Assembly: GCA_035610365.1 (NCBI GenBank)
Contig: CM069433.1
Span: 194,254,760-194,318,759 of the forward strand
Direction of reading: 5' to 3'
DNA length: 64,000 nucleotides
DNA from: Aquatica leii
Lineage: Eukaryota; Arthropoda; Insecta; Coleoptera; Lampyridae
A model generated the notes under the pieces. That model saw only the letters and a program-made list of their open reading frames with translations, searched no databases and was not told the origin of the DNA. Made by a program: the position numbers and the translations under genes. Shown one piece after another: positions 11,783 to 22,599 of this stretch (positions are counted from its first letter, which is position 1; each line of letters opens with the position of its first letter).

Positions 11783-11871
11783 TATGATAAGAGAATGATG
11801 TAAGGTAAACGTAACCCATTGTAGGGCCGAATGGCTAGACACTTAACAATAAATTTAAAAAAAAATGAGTT

Positions 11872-11892
11872 GGACGTGCAAGGTTCGTAAGA
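11872..11892 (+). repeat. LTR end fragment after the LINE
   Basis: Completes the LTR fragment that the LINE interrupted, ending GCTTGTAAC as in the solo LTR. Confidence 0.6.
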
Positions 11893-11934
11893 CCTTCAAG
11901 CTTGTAACGTAGTGTTAGCGTTGACAAAGTGGAA

Positions 11935-12140
11935 TATGAGCCACATGTTCTTTAAAACGAATTTTAATAGGTTATTTTGTTTGTCCAATATATACTTGAT
12001 TAGAGTCTTTACAATTCATTTTATATATTCCCGATTTGTTTCTCATTTTTACTAAGTCTTTAGGATTGCCCAATAAACTGTTATTAGAGCTCGTGACTAC
12101 TCTAAAATCTAATTTCTTATGGACAAAATTATAGTTGGCT
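11935..12140 (-). mobile_element. Penelope-like element fragment, GIY-YIG part
   Basis: On the minus strand this reads SGIYKMNCKDSNQVYIGQTK followed by IRFKEHVAHI. That is the GIY-YIG endonuclease fold of Penelope-like retroelements: GIYK, then YIGQT, then a KEH block. It lies head to head with a second such fragment at 12150-12600. Only the C-terminal endonuclease end of the element is present, and it is inactive. Confidence 0.7.
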
Positions 12141-12149
12141 GTAGAGTTT

Positions 12150-12600
12150 GATTTTTTTATTAGATGAGAACACTAAAAAAATTGTTAGATAGACCAGTAA
12201 ACATCAAACAAATAGGATTATATAAACTTAATTGTAGAGACTGTAATCAAGTATGTATTGGGCAAACCAAAAGACTTATCAAAGTTCATTTTAAAGAGCA
12301 TTTGACTGATATTAAGCATCGACGTTTAGAAAAATCTAGTGTTGACACACATTTGTTCAGTTAAACATATAAATAACAAGAGTAAATTAGATTGTAAAAA
12401 AAGCTTATAGATTCTCAAAAATAAATATTTTTTAATGAATAATAAGGATCACGGTTTATTAAGATTTGAACTAATGAGCTTTATCAACCAATTAAGTGTT
12501 AGGAAGCATAAACGCCGATAGTATAGTAATAATAGTATTTTTGTCGCTGATGATGATAGCATAGGTATCGAAACGCATTCGACTGTTAAAAAGTTATTGT
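12150..12600 (+). mobile_element. Penelope-like element fragment, GIY-YIG part and 3' tail
   Basis: The plus strand reads IGLYKLNCRDCNQVCIGQTK and then VHFKEHLTDIKHRR, a GIY-YIG endonuclease remnant of the same type as its head-to-head neighbour. About 180 bp downstream is a hammerhead-like motif (12543-12583), in the position where Penelope-like elements are known to carry one. The reverse transcriptase part is missing. Confidence 0.7.
12543..12583 (+). ncRNA. hammerhead-ribozyme-like motif in Penelope-like tail
   Basis: The core box CTGATGA (12547-12553) and the GAAA box (12570-12573) are both present. Between them GATA and TATC can pair as stem II (12555-12558 with 12566-12569). GTCG before the core pairs perfectly with CGAC at 12580-12583 as stem I. 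The bases before the presumed cleavage position are not the usual GUC, so activity is uncertain. Confidence 0.5.
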
Positions 12601-13499
12601 GGTATTTGGTGTAGTAATTTTTGTTTAAGTTTTTACCGCAGGGATTCTTGTAGTGTATTTTTTCTATTATTTGAAAAAAAAATTAATTTAATGTTACTGA
12701 AATGAATAAATCGATTTCAAACTATATACTGGGTGACTATTTTACAAAATTGTGGTATCAAAAGTTTTAAAAGACACAGAATTGATTAATTAATGATAGT
12801 TAAAAAAACTGTAAGAAACTGTGACAAATAAAGAACACCATCAGGCAACTTTCGTCTATAATACAACTTTTTCAAATTTTAAATAATAAAAAAAAATATT
12901 AATTAAGTATGCAACAACAAAAGTCACTGCATTTGACAACTATTTTACTTTTCTGCTCCAACTAAACTAAGATACTTGTAAACGTAAATTATGAAATCTT
13001 GATAATTTTATTATAAATAAAATGAGTTTTTTTTGTGGTTCCTACATAGCTATCTCAAGTTCTGAAATTATTGATTTTCAGTTGAACTTTGCGTTTCAAC
13101 AAATTTCCATGTGCGGCATATGGTATGTACGTATGTCAGCGTTGAACAGACAGGTGCAGCTGTACATATGCAAGTAAATCCCCACATACGACCCCTCAAA
13201 CATTATTGTCTAACTCACGCACTTCATTTGAAGGGTAATGCCCTCTTTTACTATCACAGTTGGTAATTAATACTCCTGTTTAACACATAAGAACTCTGCT
13301 GATGGTATCTTCTCACTCGCGCTTGCAATATGCGTGTATGTTTCCGCGTTGCTATTTTTAAGCACGTGCCATACATTACCCTATAATTAAACTATACACA
13401 TACGAGGTGGGGTGTGTTATATTGGTTCATGATCTATTTTTAGGGGGTGTGCGTACTCTTCGATTTTATATACCTCGAATTTCTGTTTTCCTAATAATT

Positions 13500-13640
13500 G
13501 GCGTCCGTTTTCGCGCGCCGGTTTCACCCGACGCTTCCTAATCAATGCGGACGCGTCTGGACGCCGACGATATATTGCGAACTAGTGCGATATTGGCACA
13601 ACGTGACAGTAACAGATGCCGACGCCGAATTTGACGTACA
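13500..13640. other. GC- and CpG-rich patch
   Basis: In otherwise AT-rich DNA this stretch has many CG pairs (GCGCGCCGG, GGACGCGTC, GACGCCGACG, GATGCCGACGCCG). It could be a promoter or an old repeat piece. No reading frame or TATA arrangement decides between these. Confidence 0.3.
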
Positions 13641-14092
13641 TCGGCTAAGGCGTCGCTACCTGTTGAGTGTTCAATAATAGAACACGTGCTTAACATCAGC
13701 AACAAGTTGTCTTTCACTAAAACATGTAAACTACCTAATTTTATTCTATTTAATCAATTTTTTTGGGCAAAGATATTCGTGTGCCAAATAATAAAATTAG
13801 AAAAACCAATAAATAACACAATAATTAAACTTTTTATATTTGAAAACTTGTCGAATTCTAATAACACGTCTTTCGTGTGTTTAAGCGGTCACGTTTGTAA
13901 CTTGAAGTTAGCAGATCCTTCGTTTTAACGTAATCAATCAATTAATATGCTGGTTGTGTCATATATTTTTGCAAATACTGTTAGGTAATTACAATTAAAT
14001 TTTTCTTTAGTTTTTTTATACAGTATTGTTTGGTTTTGGTTACCGATCAAATTAATGATCCCTTCATATAGGAGGAAACAAGAAATTACTAA

Positions 14093-14138
14093 TCTGCGAC
14101 GTTTCGTGCTTATAAATTATAGCACTTCATTACGCCGC
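14093..14138 (-). ncRNA. decayed hammerhead-like motif
   Basis: On the minus strand GTGCT and AGCAC can pair as a 5-bp stem II. They are followed by GAAACGTC, the conserved 3' box of Penelope-type hammerheads. The first core box reads GTAATGA in place of CTGANGA, so the motif is probably dead. No Penelope coding sequence is attached, so this may be a lone terminal repeat. Confidence 0.35.
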
Positions 14139-15409
14139 TTTACTGAGCCAAAACAAATAACTATGATAAAAATAAAAACAAACTTTTAAAACTGATTAAT
14201 ACAATTGGTTCATTAGTTAATACAACTTACTATTTTTCAGTCACTGACGATGACATTTAAAAAACGAAGATTACGTAAATTTATTGCACGAATTCTCGTA
14301 ATTCACGTAACGTAATATTCTGGAAAGTAGAGTAAACTTTGACATTTATTTAAACTTTAATTAAAAACGTTTTATTTTAAAAAAATGCTTTAAAGTTTCT
14401 TGCTAGTAGATAACTTTGACGATATTAGTATATGAAATATGTTTGAATTTTGGAATAAGAATATTTTTCAGGATTAATCTGTAAGAACTTCAAATATTTT
14501 GTTCAATTTAATGATAAACTATATTAGGAAAAGAAAAATAAATGAAATAATCACGAAAAAAGTTTCATATACATTTATCAATAACTAGAAAATTCAAGCA
14601 TTTGTATTTATTTCTTCTGGGTTTCATGTTTTGAGAAAAATTACAAGGATTAATGAACGCAACAAATTTAGATTGTATAAGAAGAGTAGATTTCTGGAGG
14701 CGTACTTTAAAAAACGTTCTTAATTTGACTTTTATTATTAACTCACTTAGTAATCTCAGTAATCTCATTAACATCGTCATAATCATACATGTTCTATATG
14801 CACGAAAGAAGAAAACCTTTATTTTTTCACTTGAAATTTAATAAATATACGGATAGTCTGCTACAATCTCTCTTTTCTGTGTCTCTCATTCTCTAAAAAA
14901 TAAACCAAAATATAGTAAAAATACTCTTGATGTCAAAACCAACTGATTTATCTACAATGCAGCTTATGTACAGCATAAAAATAATCATTATCCTTAATTC
15001 TTTTATTGTAATTACAGTTTTAATTACTATTTCTTTAAAGATTGTCTGTTTTTATACATGTAAATTATGTGGATTTAAAATACACAAGATGTCCCTGAAA
15101 ATCACCGACAACTTTGTACAGTGAGTTCTCAGAACCAGATATGCACTGAAACCAGTCAAAATATGCACTAAAATATACTTTTATCCTTTTTATTATACAT
15201 ATATGCATTTAAAAAACAATGGAATAGTTTTTTTTTATTGTTTTTTATTGTAAGAACTACATATACAAAAAAACACCAAAAAGAAGAATAATTGAAACAG
15301 CTACTTATGCATCAAGAGCGTTATTACGATGATTACACCCGGAGAACAACGTATATAGGTCCGAGGGATGTTGTTACGATAACCTTGTTTAAATTTGTGA
15401 TAGCAAAAG

Positions 15410-16890
15410 CTTCCAGGGCCGAAGTCTATACTAAAATGAGAACGTTTTCCGGGTTAGGACCGTGTCATTGCCAAGTTGCTAACGTTTCGCCCACTTTCGT
15501 AAAGGACTTCATCAGGGCGTGAGAGAAATCGAAGTACTCAAACAAGCAACCGAAATCTAACTAAGAACTTCTCTAAAGTTAGGTAATGAACTTATGAACC
15601 AAGCCAGATTCGAATCTCTGAACCAAAGAGGCGATAGCTCGAAACCATGATCACGATTGAAGTTATTGGGATGTTTAATAATTTCTATGCTCTTTTGAAA
15701 TTTTTGTTAAAAAGATTGGAGATTTGGCAAATCACCGAGACGTTATCAACATCTATCTTGTGACCTGTAGTAAAATGATGTTCAGCAACCGTAGACATAA
15801 ATATGCCTTTTTCTTATACAACCATCATGTTCTGAAATCTAAATAATGACGGAACGTCCGGTTTCACCAATATAAACTAAACCACATTTGCCCTTGGGAG
15901 AAGGAAGAATTTGAAAAATTGCCTGTCGAGTTGAATATGGGTTTTTTACCATTCTTACGAAGAAGTTTCTCTATTTGATCTGTAACCTTGTGAATGTAGG
16001 GTAAAAAAGCCAATTTTGGATTGGATGCGGGAGTAGAAATGTCCTTAGGTAATCGACTACGTGGATCTTGAAGTTCAAGTTTTATGGTTTCTTAACGTTG
16101 AATAAAATTCTGAGAGTCAAGGATGTGAGAAGAGGTTTTACTTATAAATTCGCAAAATATGTTGAACAAGAACTTGGCTAGCTTGTAGAAAGGAGATTGG
16201 ACAGTACTGACGATATGTCAAAAGGGAATACTTTGTTTATGAACTTTGGGCAGTCCGTATAAACGAGGAAGTTTAGAATTTAAAGGGGTGATTCGACGTT
16301 TAGTTTCTACAGTTAGATTGGAAGATTTGATTATATGGCTGACTTTGCGTTTAATCCTCAAAGTGGGATTACCAGTTACAAGAGCGTACGTTTCCTCAGA
16401 CAAAGGAGAAACGATATTTGCAGCATAATCAATTTAGTTCAAAACGACAGTAACGTTGCCTTTGTCGACTGGAAGAACAATAATATCGGGGTTCTTACGA
16501 AGACTTTTAAGGGCTAACTATATTTCACATCTAGGTGTTGATTGTTAAGATGATCAAAAAACTTAGACAATTTGAGATGACCATAAGACCAAACAATAAA
16601 CGTGTCGTCAACACATCTAAACCATACTTTAGATTTTAATATTGATTATTTCAAAGCAACTGTTTCAAAAGATTCCATAAAAGTGTTAGCTACAACAGGT
16701 GCTAGAGGAAAATCCATAGCAGCACCAGAGACCTGTTCGTAAAACTTGCTATCAAATTGGAAATAAGTGGAGAATAAACAATTATCAATAAGAGGAACCA
16801 AACTCAAGTTCTTGCCATCTTGAGACAGAATCAGTTCGATGATAATAAGCGAATCCTTTATAGGAACTTTAGTAAGTAGATCTTAGGGTT
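15410..16890 (-). mobile_element. Penelope-like element copy, decayed
   Basis: Minus-strand pieces in order: LPRLYGLPKVHKQSIPF (16218-16275), then an RT core with VDDTF near 16.6 kb, then KGKCGLVYIGETGRSV of the GIY-YIG endonuclease near 15.88 kb, and finally a hammerhead-like motif near 15.5 kb. This order (reverse transcriptase, GIY-YIG, ribozyme-bearing tail) is that of Penelope-like elements. The copy is truncated at its 5' end, has several breaks, and abuts an old Gypsy fossil at about 16.9 kb. Confidence 0.75.
15483..15543 (-). ncRNA. hammerhead-ribozyme-like motif, third Penelope copy
   Basis: On the minus strand CTGATGA (15529-15535) is followed by GTCC and GGGC, which can pair as stem II with one G-U pair, and then by GAAACGTT (15481-15488). 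Stem I pairing is poor, so the motif has probably decayed. Confidence 0.5.
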
Positions 16891-16894
16891 CAAG

Positions 16895-19260
16895 TTTTAT
16901 AGTTTCTATGGCTGCAGTCTGTCGTTCATGGACTTTTGGACAAGGCATCCGTGTTTCGATGACTACATCCGACACCGTGTTCTGTGTCATAGTCATACTC
17001 TTGCAGCCTTTCGCTCTATCTTGCTACTTGTCTTTCCAGATTACGAAACTGCAATAGCCATATCAAAGCGGCAAATCCGGGTACGAACAGTCTATAATAG
17101 GTGCACAACTCAAAAAAAACTTTGGACTTGATGTTTGTCGAATGGTCTTTGCACTGCTCAAACCTTGTCTGGGCCAGTCTTTACTCCATCTTTAGATACG
17201 ACGTGGCCAAGGTATCGCACTTCTTTCTTAAATACGTGGCAGTTCTTTGAGGTCTGTTTTAGATTTGCTGCACATAGTTGTTAGAACACTTTCTTTAGGT
17301 TGTTCAAATGTTCTTCAAATGACCTTCCAACTACAATTACGTCGTCTGGATAAATCAAGCACGTCTTCCGAGACAGCCCTTGCAAGATGGTCTTCATCAA
17401 ACGCTCGAACGTTGTAGGAGCATTACACAGCTCAAAGGGCATCAAAGTGACCTGCCACAAACAGTTCCAATCGTAAAAACCGTCTTTTTATGGTTCTTGA
17501 ATTCCAGTTCTACTTACCAATCGTAAAAACTGTTTTTTTACAGACAGGGAGTCTAAAGTGTCGTCAATTTTCGGTAAAGAGTAGCTGTTCTTTTTGGTCA
17601 CGTCGTTAAGCTGTCTGATACACAAAACCCCATTGATCTATCTTTCTTTTTTACCGGCACTACTGGGATGCCCATGAACTATTTGACACACCTTCTCTCT
17701 CCATATCCATATCCGTAATTATTTGTTCAGCTTCTCGTTTTGTTAAAAGAAGTCGGCGTGGATGTTGTCTTGTCGGTCGAGCATCTTCGGTATTAATTTT
17801 AGCGAGCTGGTTTTGGTTGAGATTTTGGCACTTGTAGATAAGAATATCTAACAGATGTTGTAGGCACTTCTTCAGCAACGTAACTTTACTAGAATTCACG
17901 CATCTCTCAATTTGAATTACTGGCGTGCATTGGCCTGCCACCGTCTTCTTTTTTAACGTTACTTGTACTAATGTTTTGCCAACGAATAGTCTTTTTACAA
18001 CCAAGTTGCTTTCTATTAATTCAATAGCGCAAATATAGCCTTTCGGAAGATTTTTATCCAGACGTGCCATTATAACACTTTTAGTCTTTCAGGCAGAGTC
18101 ACGTCTTCACTCAATCAGACTCGCACGGCTATCTTCTCTGACGAATGAAAACGAATTTTTTTACTGTCGATTTTCAAGACAACGTTTTTTATATTCAAAT
18201 GGAACCCATACTTCTTTATAACTACTATTCCCAGGACAACTTTTTTTGTAATGTCTGCTACCAGTACTTGATAGTCGAGTACTCTATTTCCCAAACTAAT
18301 GGTCACTTGTACTTGTCCGTGAGTAGGTATTTTTTCACTCGTTGCCGTTCAAAGTCGTACTGTTACTGGTGATGTCTTGTTGCGGGTACTTCTGCAGCAG
18401 AGCTTATGGCTGCATAGACATAGGTTAAAGCGTCATCTAACGTCTTAGGTCGAGCTAACAACCGTAGAGTGTGCTGTGTTCTTTTATTCTAGAGGCCGTT
18501 TACAAACGTTTGATTAGTCAATAGCTTCAAGAAGATATCTGGTGCTGTAGGATCCGCAAGTCGTGTCAATCTGGCAATGTTAGCCTCAAACTCTTGAAGG
18601 CTTTCCGCAGCTTTCTGAACACGACTTTTTATTTGGGTTTGGTGCACTTGTTGAAGATGAGCATCTCTCTATTTCATTTCTAAACGTGAAATTAAGAGTT
18701 CGTAATTTGCTTAGAGGTGGCCAAGAACAGTCTGCAAAACTCCAAGTGCTTTTCTACGTAAGGCCACTAAGGCGACTAAGGTCGCTTTCTGTTTGTTGTT
18801 CCAACCTTTAACTACAGCTGCGGCCTTAATCTGTTTGTGGTAGGTTGACCATAGAACTTTACCATCAAAATTTGGAGATAAAATTTGAAAACCTGTGCGT
18901 GACTTTTTCTCGATGGTTCATTAAATCTTTGCTCGTGACGTTTTCTATAACAGTTAATTTGGTTTATCACTTCTTCAAGCAATTTTATTCTGTCTTTTAG
19001 TTTATCCTCTATTGCTTCTATATTGTCATTCATAAATTGTTTTTCGTTTTCTAGAACTTCGCATATTTCTTTTCCTAAATTTAACATATCTACTAGAGTT
19101 TCTTCTTGATCAATTTTAAATTGGTTTTTTACACTAACTTGTGTTTGTTCCTTAATAGTCTTTATTTGATTTTCAATGCTCGTTTGCATTTCTACTTTTA
19201 AACTTCTAGAATTTTTCTTTATTTTCTAAGAATGTTCAAACAGTTTTTCTTTCAAATTTT
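16895..19260 (-). mobile_element. Gypsy (Ty3-like) fossil, gag to RNase H
   Basis: On the minus strand the parts come in normal order. First is a gag region with a coiled-coil N-terminus (18812-19189) and a block like the common Gypsy gag motif near 18.45-18.6 kb. Then come a protease-region remnant (VLDYQVLVADITKKVVLG, about 18.2 kb), reverse transcriptase (17.13-17.65 kb, with a LELCNAPTTFERLM block), and the end of RNase H near 16.95 kb (EYDYDTEHGVGCSHRN). The integrase is missing at the Penelope junction. The element is broken, with many breaks (of order ten), and old. Related pieces lie at 32.56-34.76 kb and 37.95-38.99 kb. Confidence 0.75.
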
Positions 19261-19401
19261 TATTTGAAACACACTAGTTTAACAAACTAGAACAACTATA
19301 ATTAAATTCTGTAAACAAACACACGCTAATCGCGAATTAAATATTTGTTTTTTTTTTTGAAAACTAGTTTATTTGCAAACTAAATATTTACACTATTGAA
19401 T

Positions 19402-20932
19402 TTAACTACTTTTAACTAACAAATAAATATTTTCGGGTTTTGAAACACGTTCCATATTTACACTTTTCACGAAATTCATAAAACTTAGAAAGCTTACAAA
19501 CTTTGAAAAAATTACAATATTTGACGTTTCGACAGTCATGTCGCTGTCTTCTTCAGAAATAACTGCAACTGAAGGTATAGGATCTTGACGAGCCTTTATA
19601 TTACGTTTTCCGGAACATGTTTTTCCGTATTGGCGATAGATCGATTCCATTATCCTTATTGAAATTGTTGTACTTCTGGATTTCGATGGCTTCCTTGTAT
19701 AGTCTGGGCCAGAAGTTTTGGGATTTAGCCAACATTGTTGCCTCTTCAAATTTTATTGTGTGACCGCAACAGCAGATCTTGTGTTATGTTTCTTTATATC
19801 CGCCTTATGTTCTTTTAATCTGATAGCTATGTTGCGCCCCGTTTGTCTTATGTAAGCCAGCCCACACGAACAAGGAATGTGGTAGACCCCTGGTTCCTCG
19901 AGTGGTTTTTTGTTTCCTTTGATTTTGAGAAATTGGCGGATATTTTATTTGTTGCAGTGAAGGTCACTTTGATGTTTTTCCTTTTAAGTATCCTGGCTAT
20001 TTTATCCGTGCAGCCCTCTATGTAAGGAAGGAAGGAAGTTGTCACGGCGTCTTCCTTCTTTGGTTTTTCCTTACTGCGTTTGTTAATTGCTCGATATATT
20101 TCTCCTTTTTTGAAACCGTTTTTTATTAAGGCGTTCGTTAGGTGACCTAGCTCGGTGTTTAACGTGTTCGGTTCACTGATCGCCTTGGCCCTGTGTACTA
20201 AAGTTATTAGAACTGAAAACTTCTGAGCTTGATGATGATGTGATTCGGCGTTGAGGTATCTGTCAGTATGTGTCGGTTTTCTATATACTTGATGCTCCAA
20301 TCTGTTGTTCATCTTTCGAGTGACTAGTACGTCCAAGAACGGAATGCTTCTGTTTGTTTTCTTTTCCATGGTGAATTTGATGTTGGAATCTAACTGTTTG
20401 ATGTGATCCAGAAAGTTGTGTAGTGTTTCTGCTACATGAGACCAAATTACAAATGTATCGTCCACATAACGTAGCCAGCATTTTGGTTTGAGGGTAGCGG
20501 TTTCTAATGCTCTTTCTTCAAAGTCCTCCATAAATATATTGGCGATGACTGGAGAAAGTGGTGATTCCATAGCTGCTCCTTCAATTTGTTCGTATACAAT
20601 ATTGTTGATTGAAAAGTATGTGGACTTTAAGCATAGCTCAATTAGTCCGTTAAGCTCCTCATCCAAATCCGCATTTCGTAATTTAGTCTTGATGATTTCT
20701 AGTGCTGTTTGTAGTAGCAATTTTGTGAAGAAAGATGTCACATCAAAACTGGCTAAAATGTTAGTGAGTGTCTCCAATTTCCGTACGATTTTAAAAACTT
20801 CCTCCCCGTAGAGTCGGATAATATTATTTTTGAGGCTTTCGCGCCCATGATTTTTTAACAAATAAATATTTTTGGGTTTTGAACCGCGTTCCATATTTAC
20901 ACTTTTCGCGAAACTCATAAAACTTAGAAAGC
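19402..20932 (-). mobile_element. Penelope-like element, 5'-truncated, with LTR-like repeats
   Basis: The minus strand encodes a long RT fragment: ILASFDVTSFFTKLLLQTAL, PLSPVIANIFMEDFEERALE, the catalytic RYVDDTFVIW, then HTDRYLNAESHHH and FLPYIEGCTDKIARIL. The GIY-YIG part starts near 19.87 kb with VGWLT. A terminal block with FVKSVNMER and KPENIYLL lies at 19402-19560, and a related block recurs at 20856-20932 immediately upstream of the truncated RT. That is the head-to-tail pseudo-LTR arrangement known for Penelope-like elements. It is back to back with a plus-strand copy starting at about 20933. Confidence 0.8.
19518..19561 (-). ncRNA. hammerhead ribozyme candidate, Penelope-type
   Basis: All parts of a small type I hammerhead are present on the minus strand. 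TATTT (stem I, 5' side) is followed by CTGAAGA, which fits CTGANGA. GACAG and CTGTC form a perfect 5-bp stem II, then come GAAA, CGTC with the cleavage triplet GTC, and AAATA, which pairs perfectly with TATTT. The very short stem III is the form reported in Penelope-like elements, where two copies cooperate. A sister at 29639-29682 keeps the same fold with a matching change in stem I. Confidence 0.7.
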
Positions 20933-22229
20933 TTCTCAGGATCAAACACCAACGTCTGCTTGCTCAATTAGCCTTTTTGAGCAGATGTAGAGACCAGGAC
21001 ATTGTCCCAGGTTTTTTGCAAATACAACATCACATCAAGACCAGAACTAGAAAGCATATACTGCGACGAGCCAGCCGAGCCTTGTTAAGGGAGAGGATAC
21101 ACGAAACTAGACGCCAATTAGACCAGAAAACTAATTATTTTCAGTCCATTCACGACTGGTCAATACAATAGATTCGACAATCTGGGATTTGATGGACAAA
21201 CTATCTACGGAAAAACCCCAAGAGATCGCCAAAAAGGTAAAGAAAGTACAAATGGCGAAGTTCCAGAAGCTACAGGAAGTACATTCTCTACCGCCGCAAT
21301 AGAGACAGACAGGATCATCATCAATATGTCTTCCACCACACTCAGTGAACCAGCAACGGCCATTTTATCAAAAGGATTAAATTTTGCTTTTACACCAAAA
21401 TTTATACAAAAGGAAGAAATAGTGAGTTCATTGGAAAGCATACTCAGCACTCTGTCCCAACATATTCAAGAAGAGGTGAGGGTCAAAACAACCAATATTC
21501 TGAAGAAATCTACAACACCGAAACCCAAGATCAATCGAAAGGAAAGAAATGCTCTAAGGAAACTTAAGGCCAACAAAGAAATCACCGTATTACCAGCTGA
21601 TAAAGGAAATGCTTTTGTAATCATGAACACCAACGACTACATGGAAAAAATCGATACTTTGCTACAAGATTCGGCGTACAAACCATTGAAGAGGAACCCA
21701 ATAAAACTTCTAGAGAGAAAGATTTCGGCCGCTGTAAAATTCGCAAGCACGATCTCGGAACATCAAAAAAGACGACTAATTCCTACAGACACCAGGATGC
21801 CGCACCTTTACGGCCTTCCAAAAATTCACAAACTAGGGGTACCGTTTCGCCCAATTGTGAGTGCTACAGGTTTAGCCACCCATCTTCTGGCTAGATAGTT
21901 ATGTACGATTTTACAATCGCTTACAGGAAAAAGCATCCATCACGTAAGGAATTCCCAGCACTTCGTCTCAAGGATTAAAGAAATTAAATTGGAATCAGAC
22001 GACATTTTAGTCAGTTTTGATGTGACATCTCTCTTCACAAAAGTGCCACTACAAACAGCACTAGAGATCATCAAGACTAAGTTATGAAATGCGGATTTGG
22101 ATGAGGAGTTTAACGGGCTAATTGAGCTATGCTTAAAGTCCACATACTTCTCATTCAACAATATTGTATACGAACAAATTGAAGGAGCAGCCATGGGGTT
22201 ACCACTTTCTTTAGTCATCGCCAATATAT
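20933..22229 (+). mobile_element. Penelope-like element, 5' half, split by Gypsy insertion
   Basis: The plus strand carries the N-terminal region (LLAQLAFLSRCRDQDIVPGF, then TRKHILRRASRALLRERIHE). It continues with LSEPATAILSKGLNFAFTP, ALRKLKANKEITVLPADKGN and MPHLYGLPKIHKLGVPFRP, and ends inside the RT at IEGAAMG. The match to Penelope-type RT stops at the Gypsy 5' LTR (22230) and resumes near 28691 with MFMEDFEERALE. It carries several breaks and is inactive. Confidence 0.8.
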
Positions 22230-22546
22230 TGTAACGTTTCCGTTACTGTTATTACTTGATTTTAAATTATCTGTATTAGTTTAACTAAATTTGCGTGTAA
22301 ACCTTCCTTTACTTTTATTCTGTGGAATTCTTACTTTTCAAGGGCGTTGTCAACCTTGAGATGCATTCGGTACTGAGTCTTTGAGGAGTACAGAAGTAGT
22401 ACTTCATTTGTTGAAGTGATGTAGTTTCTTTATCTTAACTAATATCTACATTATCTTTATTAAAAAAAAAGTCTGTGTTAATAATACAGGTATGTCTTTT
22501 ATTTCTATTTTGTTGAGTTTATCTAATTCCCAGTTTCTATTTGTTT
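22230..22546 (+). repeat. 5' LTR of the young Gypsy element
   Basis: Begins TGTAACGTTTCC and matches 27598-27912 nearly base for base. The match ends after CTATTTGTTTT in both copies. Confidence 0.85.
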
Positions 22547-22599
22547 TCTATATCTGAATTGATTTTTGTTATCTCGTATCGTATCTTTATTTATCTAAA

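Larger units (their letters stand above)
7901..11864 (+). mobile_element. LINE (non-LTR retrotransposon), apparently full length
   Basis: A 3,964-bp insertion bounded by a 7-bp duplication (ATGAGTT). It has a 5' untranslated stretch, a coiled-coil ORF1, an ORF2 with apurinic-type endonuclease and reverse transcriptase, an AATAAA signal and a short A-rich tail. No RNase H or clear CCHC knuckle is seen. The endonuclease plus reverse transcriptase layout fits the Jockey/CR1/R1 group, but I cannot name the clade. The sense strand is strikingly rich in A and G along its whole coding length. ORF2 carries four stops and one frame change, so this copy is inactive but fairly young. Confidence 0.85.
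12601..15400. other. long AT-rich intergenic DNA
   Basis: About 2.8 kb with no protein gene that I recognise. It contains a GC-richer patch at about 13500-13640, a decayed hammerhead-like motif at 14093-14138, and long AT-rich runs. The short open frames have no family resemblance and look like chance. Confidence 0.5.

Noticed and set aside
15292-15522. A 76-codon plus-strand gene
   Set aside because: It overlaps the minus-strand tail of a Penelope-like copy, including its hammerhead-like motif, and has no recognised domain.
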